Shown here one piece after another: positions 61,430 through 64,000 of a stretch of 64,000 nt of DNA. The DNA comes from Neocallimastix lanati (nom. inval.) (Eukaryota > Neocallimastigomycota > Neocallimastigomycetes > Neocallimastigales > Neocallimastigaceae). Location: NCBI GenBank assembly GCA_016946835.1, contig JACVTC010000003.1, forward strand, positions 399,501 through 463,500, written 5' to 3'. The notes beneath the pieces were generated by a model, which was not told the origin of the DNA, searched no databases, and saw nothing but the letters and a program-made list of their open reading frames with translations. Numbering within the stretch: the first letter of the stretch is position 1; the number at the start of each line of letters is the position of its first letter. The position numbers were made by a program, and so were the translations under genes.

Positions 61430-61835
61430 ATATATTTATTTATTTATTTATTTTTTTATTTTTCTATTTATTTATTTTTTTATTTATTTATTTTTTTATT
61501 TTTCTATTAATTTATTTTTTATTTTTCTATTTATTTATTTTTTTACACTTCTATTTATTTATTTTTTTATTTTTCTATTAATTTATTTTTTATTTTTCTA
61601 TTTATTTATTTTTTTACACTTCTATTTATTTATTTTTTTATTTTTCTATTTATTTATTTTTTTATTTTTCTATTTATTTATTTTTTTATTCTTCTATTTA
61701 TTTATTTTTTTATTTTTCTATTTATTTATTTTTTTATTTTTCTATTAATTTATTTTTTTATTTTTCTATTTATTTATTTTTTTATTTTTCTATTTATTTA
61801 TTTTTTTATTTTTCTATTTATTTATTTATTTATTT
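61430..61835. repeat. 24-bp T-rich minisatellite
   Basis: About sixteen copies of a 24-base unit resembling ctatttatttatttttttat plus tttt, with variants carrying cacttctat. Simple tandem repeat. Confidence 0.88.
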
Positions 61836-62080
61836 AAAAAACATAATTTTTTTCCACAATAAATTATGAAATGATGAGAAATTCGATATCAATACACATA
61901 AACTTTAATACTATTTATAATTATTGATTAATTGTATATATATGATGTAATATAAAGTTTAATATGATACATGATACAATAATTATAATTATTATTATTA
62001 TTAATCAATATTATAAATATTATAATTATAAATATAAAGAATTTATATTAATAAAAATTATATTTAAAAAAAAATAAATA

Positions 62081-62337
62081 GAATAAAATAAAATAAAATA
62101 AAATAAAATAAAATAAAATAAAATAAAATAAAATAAAATAAAATAAAATAAAATAAAATAAAATAAAATAAAATAAAATAAAATAAAATAAAATAAAATA
62201 AAATAAAATAAAATAAAATAAAATAAAATAAAATAAAATAAAATAAAATAAAATAAAATAAAATAAAATAAAATAAAATAAAATAAAATAAAATAAAATA
62301 AAATAAAATAAAATAAAATAAAATAAAATAAAATAAA
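62081..62337. repeat. Pure AAAAT microsatellite
   Basis: About fifty perfect aaaat/aaata units with no interspersed unit, unlike the compound satellites at 28.3 and 44.7 kb. Confidence 0.97.
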
Positions 62338-62482
62338 TAGTACACAAAAGCGGTTTCTTTTATTTTTTTTTTTTTTTTTTTTTTTTGTATATATATTAAA
62401 TTAAAGATACTGCGGCGTCTACAACATTCTTCAAACCCAAAGATATTATTTATTAACAACAATTAAAAAAAATTTTAAAATT

Positions 62483-62521
<39 letters not shown>

Positions 62522-62937
62522 TTAAACAAAGAATGATTATAATACTGAATGAGTGTAAAGAATTAAAGGAATTAATAAAAAGATTTTTTTTTTCAAGTAA
62601 TAAGGAATTAAAGGAATTAATAATTTTTTTTTTTCAAGTAATTTCTCTAATTTGTATAATAATAAAGTTTTTTTTTGTTTTTTTTTATCAAATTAAATAA
62701 ATATATATTATTTATTAATAATTAAAAAATATTAATATAATATATTAACATTAAAGTATAAAAATTCTTTATAAATATTATGATTTAAAACAATATATAA
62801 CATGTTTCAAATAAACAAATATTAAAAATAAAATTTAATAAAAAATAAAGTTAACAATACAGTGATAATAAAAAGAAATTTATGATATTATGATATGAGT
62901 AGAAAGCATTTCTACCAAAAATATTTAATTAAATAAA

Positions 62938-63328
62938 ATAAGGAAACAACATCTTGTAAAGTAGATAGTGTGGAGACTACTAAACTTTCCCTCAAACCAA
63001 AAAGAAATATTATCAGGTATACGATTTCCTGTAAAATTTTTACGTGAAGAACGATTATTACTATTTGTGTAAAATGTAGTAGTACGACGTCGACGCTCTT
63101 AGTTAAGTTCGGTATTTTACAATACCTATCAAATACTAGCTCAAACGAACTACTTATGATAGGTATTGCCCCTGTTAAGAATTCCGCCAAGCCCACAATT
63201 TTTGGAACAGGTGACTCAGAGAACCTTTGAAAAGTAGTTCATTTAATTATCTCTGTTCCCCACTATCGAAATGTAGCTCATTTAAAACTAAAGTCCCACC
63301 AAGAAGGAACAAGTATATATAATGATTA
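62938..63328 (-). mobile_element. Degraded LINE 3' fragment
   Basis: Closely matches the C-terminal end of the LINE copy at 6622-7788: the SVDVV segment, a bordering block reading ccgccaagcccacaattttt on the plus strand, and the last coding part up to tatatataatgatt. The upper end (63328) is a 5' truncation. The 3' UTR and poly(A) tail are not recognisable, and there are frameshifts. Confidence 0.8.
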
Positions 63329-63533
63329 TTAATTGGATATCACGATAGATGTATTATAGTTATATAAATTTGGTGTGTAATCAACTCAAAATATATATAT
63401 ATATATATATGAAAATAAAAAATAATAATAATAATAATAATAATAAGGAAAGCTAAATAAAAATAAAAATAAAAATAATAAAAATAATAAAAAATAGTAT
63501 TATTACTTTTTTCTCATATTTTTTTTATTTTTT

Positions 63534-63569
<36 letters not shown>

Positions 63570-64000
63570 TTTTATTTATTTATTTTTATTTTATAAATGT
63601 AAGCGTTATCTAAAATAGTTATATTTTTTTTTTATTTTTTTTTTTTTTATCTTTTTAATAATAAAATGATAATTATAATTTATATACATATATAAAATAT
63701 ATATATAAATTGTATTTATATCTTTTAAATTTTTAAATAATAAAAAATATTTCATTTATTATATATAAATATAAAATGAATTATTGATTTAAACAATTGT
63801 TATAAAAATATCTGTCATAAAAAAAATAAGATGTTTAATTATTTTTTTTCATAAATAAAAAAATTTAAAAATTATTATTATTAATATATAATAATATATA
63901 TTATTATTTAATAATAAGTTTGTTTGTTTGTTTTTTATATAAATAACTATGTATTCATTCATGAATATATAGTTATATATGAATGAATAAAAGCGAAGTT
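63329..64000. other. AT-rich sequence to the end of the window
   Basis: No gene, RNA or named repeat is visible apart from homopolymers and a short taa array (63423-63446). Confidence 0.6.

Larger units (their letters stand above)
60473..62937. other. AT-rich region upstream of the LRR gene
   Basis: No gene supported. It presumably includes the LRR promoter (from 60473) but I see no distinctive motif. It contains tttc-rich sequence (60590-60700), a 24-bp minisatellite and a pure AAAAT array (listed separately), a short island at 62400-62460 (tgcggcgtctacaac) of unknown origin, and two ~45-bp direct repeats at 62560-62645. Confidence 0.55.

Noticed and set aside
62048-62462. Long Phe/Ile/Leu/Tyr frames on the minus strand
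   Set aside because: Artefact of the pure AAAAT array; only the first ~15 residues are non-repetitive.

Overview
The window is extremely AT-rich eukaryotic DNA, full of A/T homopolymers and TAA, TTTA and AAAAT microsatellites, with intron-dense genes on the minus strand. Short GT-AG introns (usual donors gtaaat, gtaatt, gtaagt, gtatgt), a Ser/Thr/Gly-rich GPI-type surface protein, leucine-rich-repeat (LRR) and cysteine-rich surface proteins, a single-ORF endonuclease/reverse-transcriptase LINE and Ty3/gypsy remnants together best fit an anaerobic gut fungus (Neocallimastigomycota). That assignment is inferred from composition and gene style, not from a marker gene. Dictyostelium is a less likely alternative because of the intron density.

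Layout. 0.5-13.6 kb is a transposon graveyard on the minus strand: a broken Ty3/gypsy pol end (RNase H tail plus integrase) fused to a decayed LINE, then a head-to-tail run of 5'-truncated LINE copies, ending in one LINE with an intact 1493-codon ORF (9121-13602). 14.95-15.70 kb is a single-exon GPI-anchored-type surface protein. 15.7-24.5 kb has no gene I can support. 24.5-29.8 kb is repeats: a TAA minisatellite, a 2.2-kb non-coding element with short inverted ends, and a compound AAAAT satellite. 30.7-39.75 kb is one 28-exon gene that I assembled by hand into a continuous 1212-residue multi-pass membrane protein, most like the tiny macrocysts (Tmc) family. 41-49.1 kb again holds repeats and relics: an inverted copy of the 2.2-kb element, decayed pieces of a Tmc paralogue at 43.6-44.3 and 47.4-48.1 kb, an inverted copy of the compound satellite, a hairpin-rich composite repeat, and a Ty3/gypsy RT/RNase H pseudogene. 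49.9-50.8 kb is a two-exon type I cysteine-rich membrane protein. 53.5-60.5 kb is a 28-exon secreted LRR protein of 923 residues. The end of the window has satellites and one more LINE fragment.

The genes do not form an obvious pathway. All four host genes encode secretory or membrane proteins, suggesting cell-surface functions, and every coding feature, host or transposon, reads on the minus strand. The two most informative results are exon reconstructions that individual ORFs do not reveal. The LRR gene has 27 introns, all in phase 2, and an 11-exon block duplicated with almost identical exon sizes. The Tmc-like gene includes exons of 18, 20, 25 and 42 nt.
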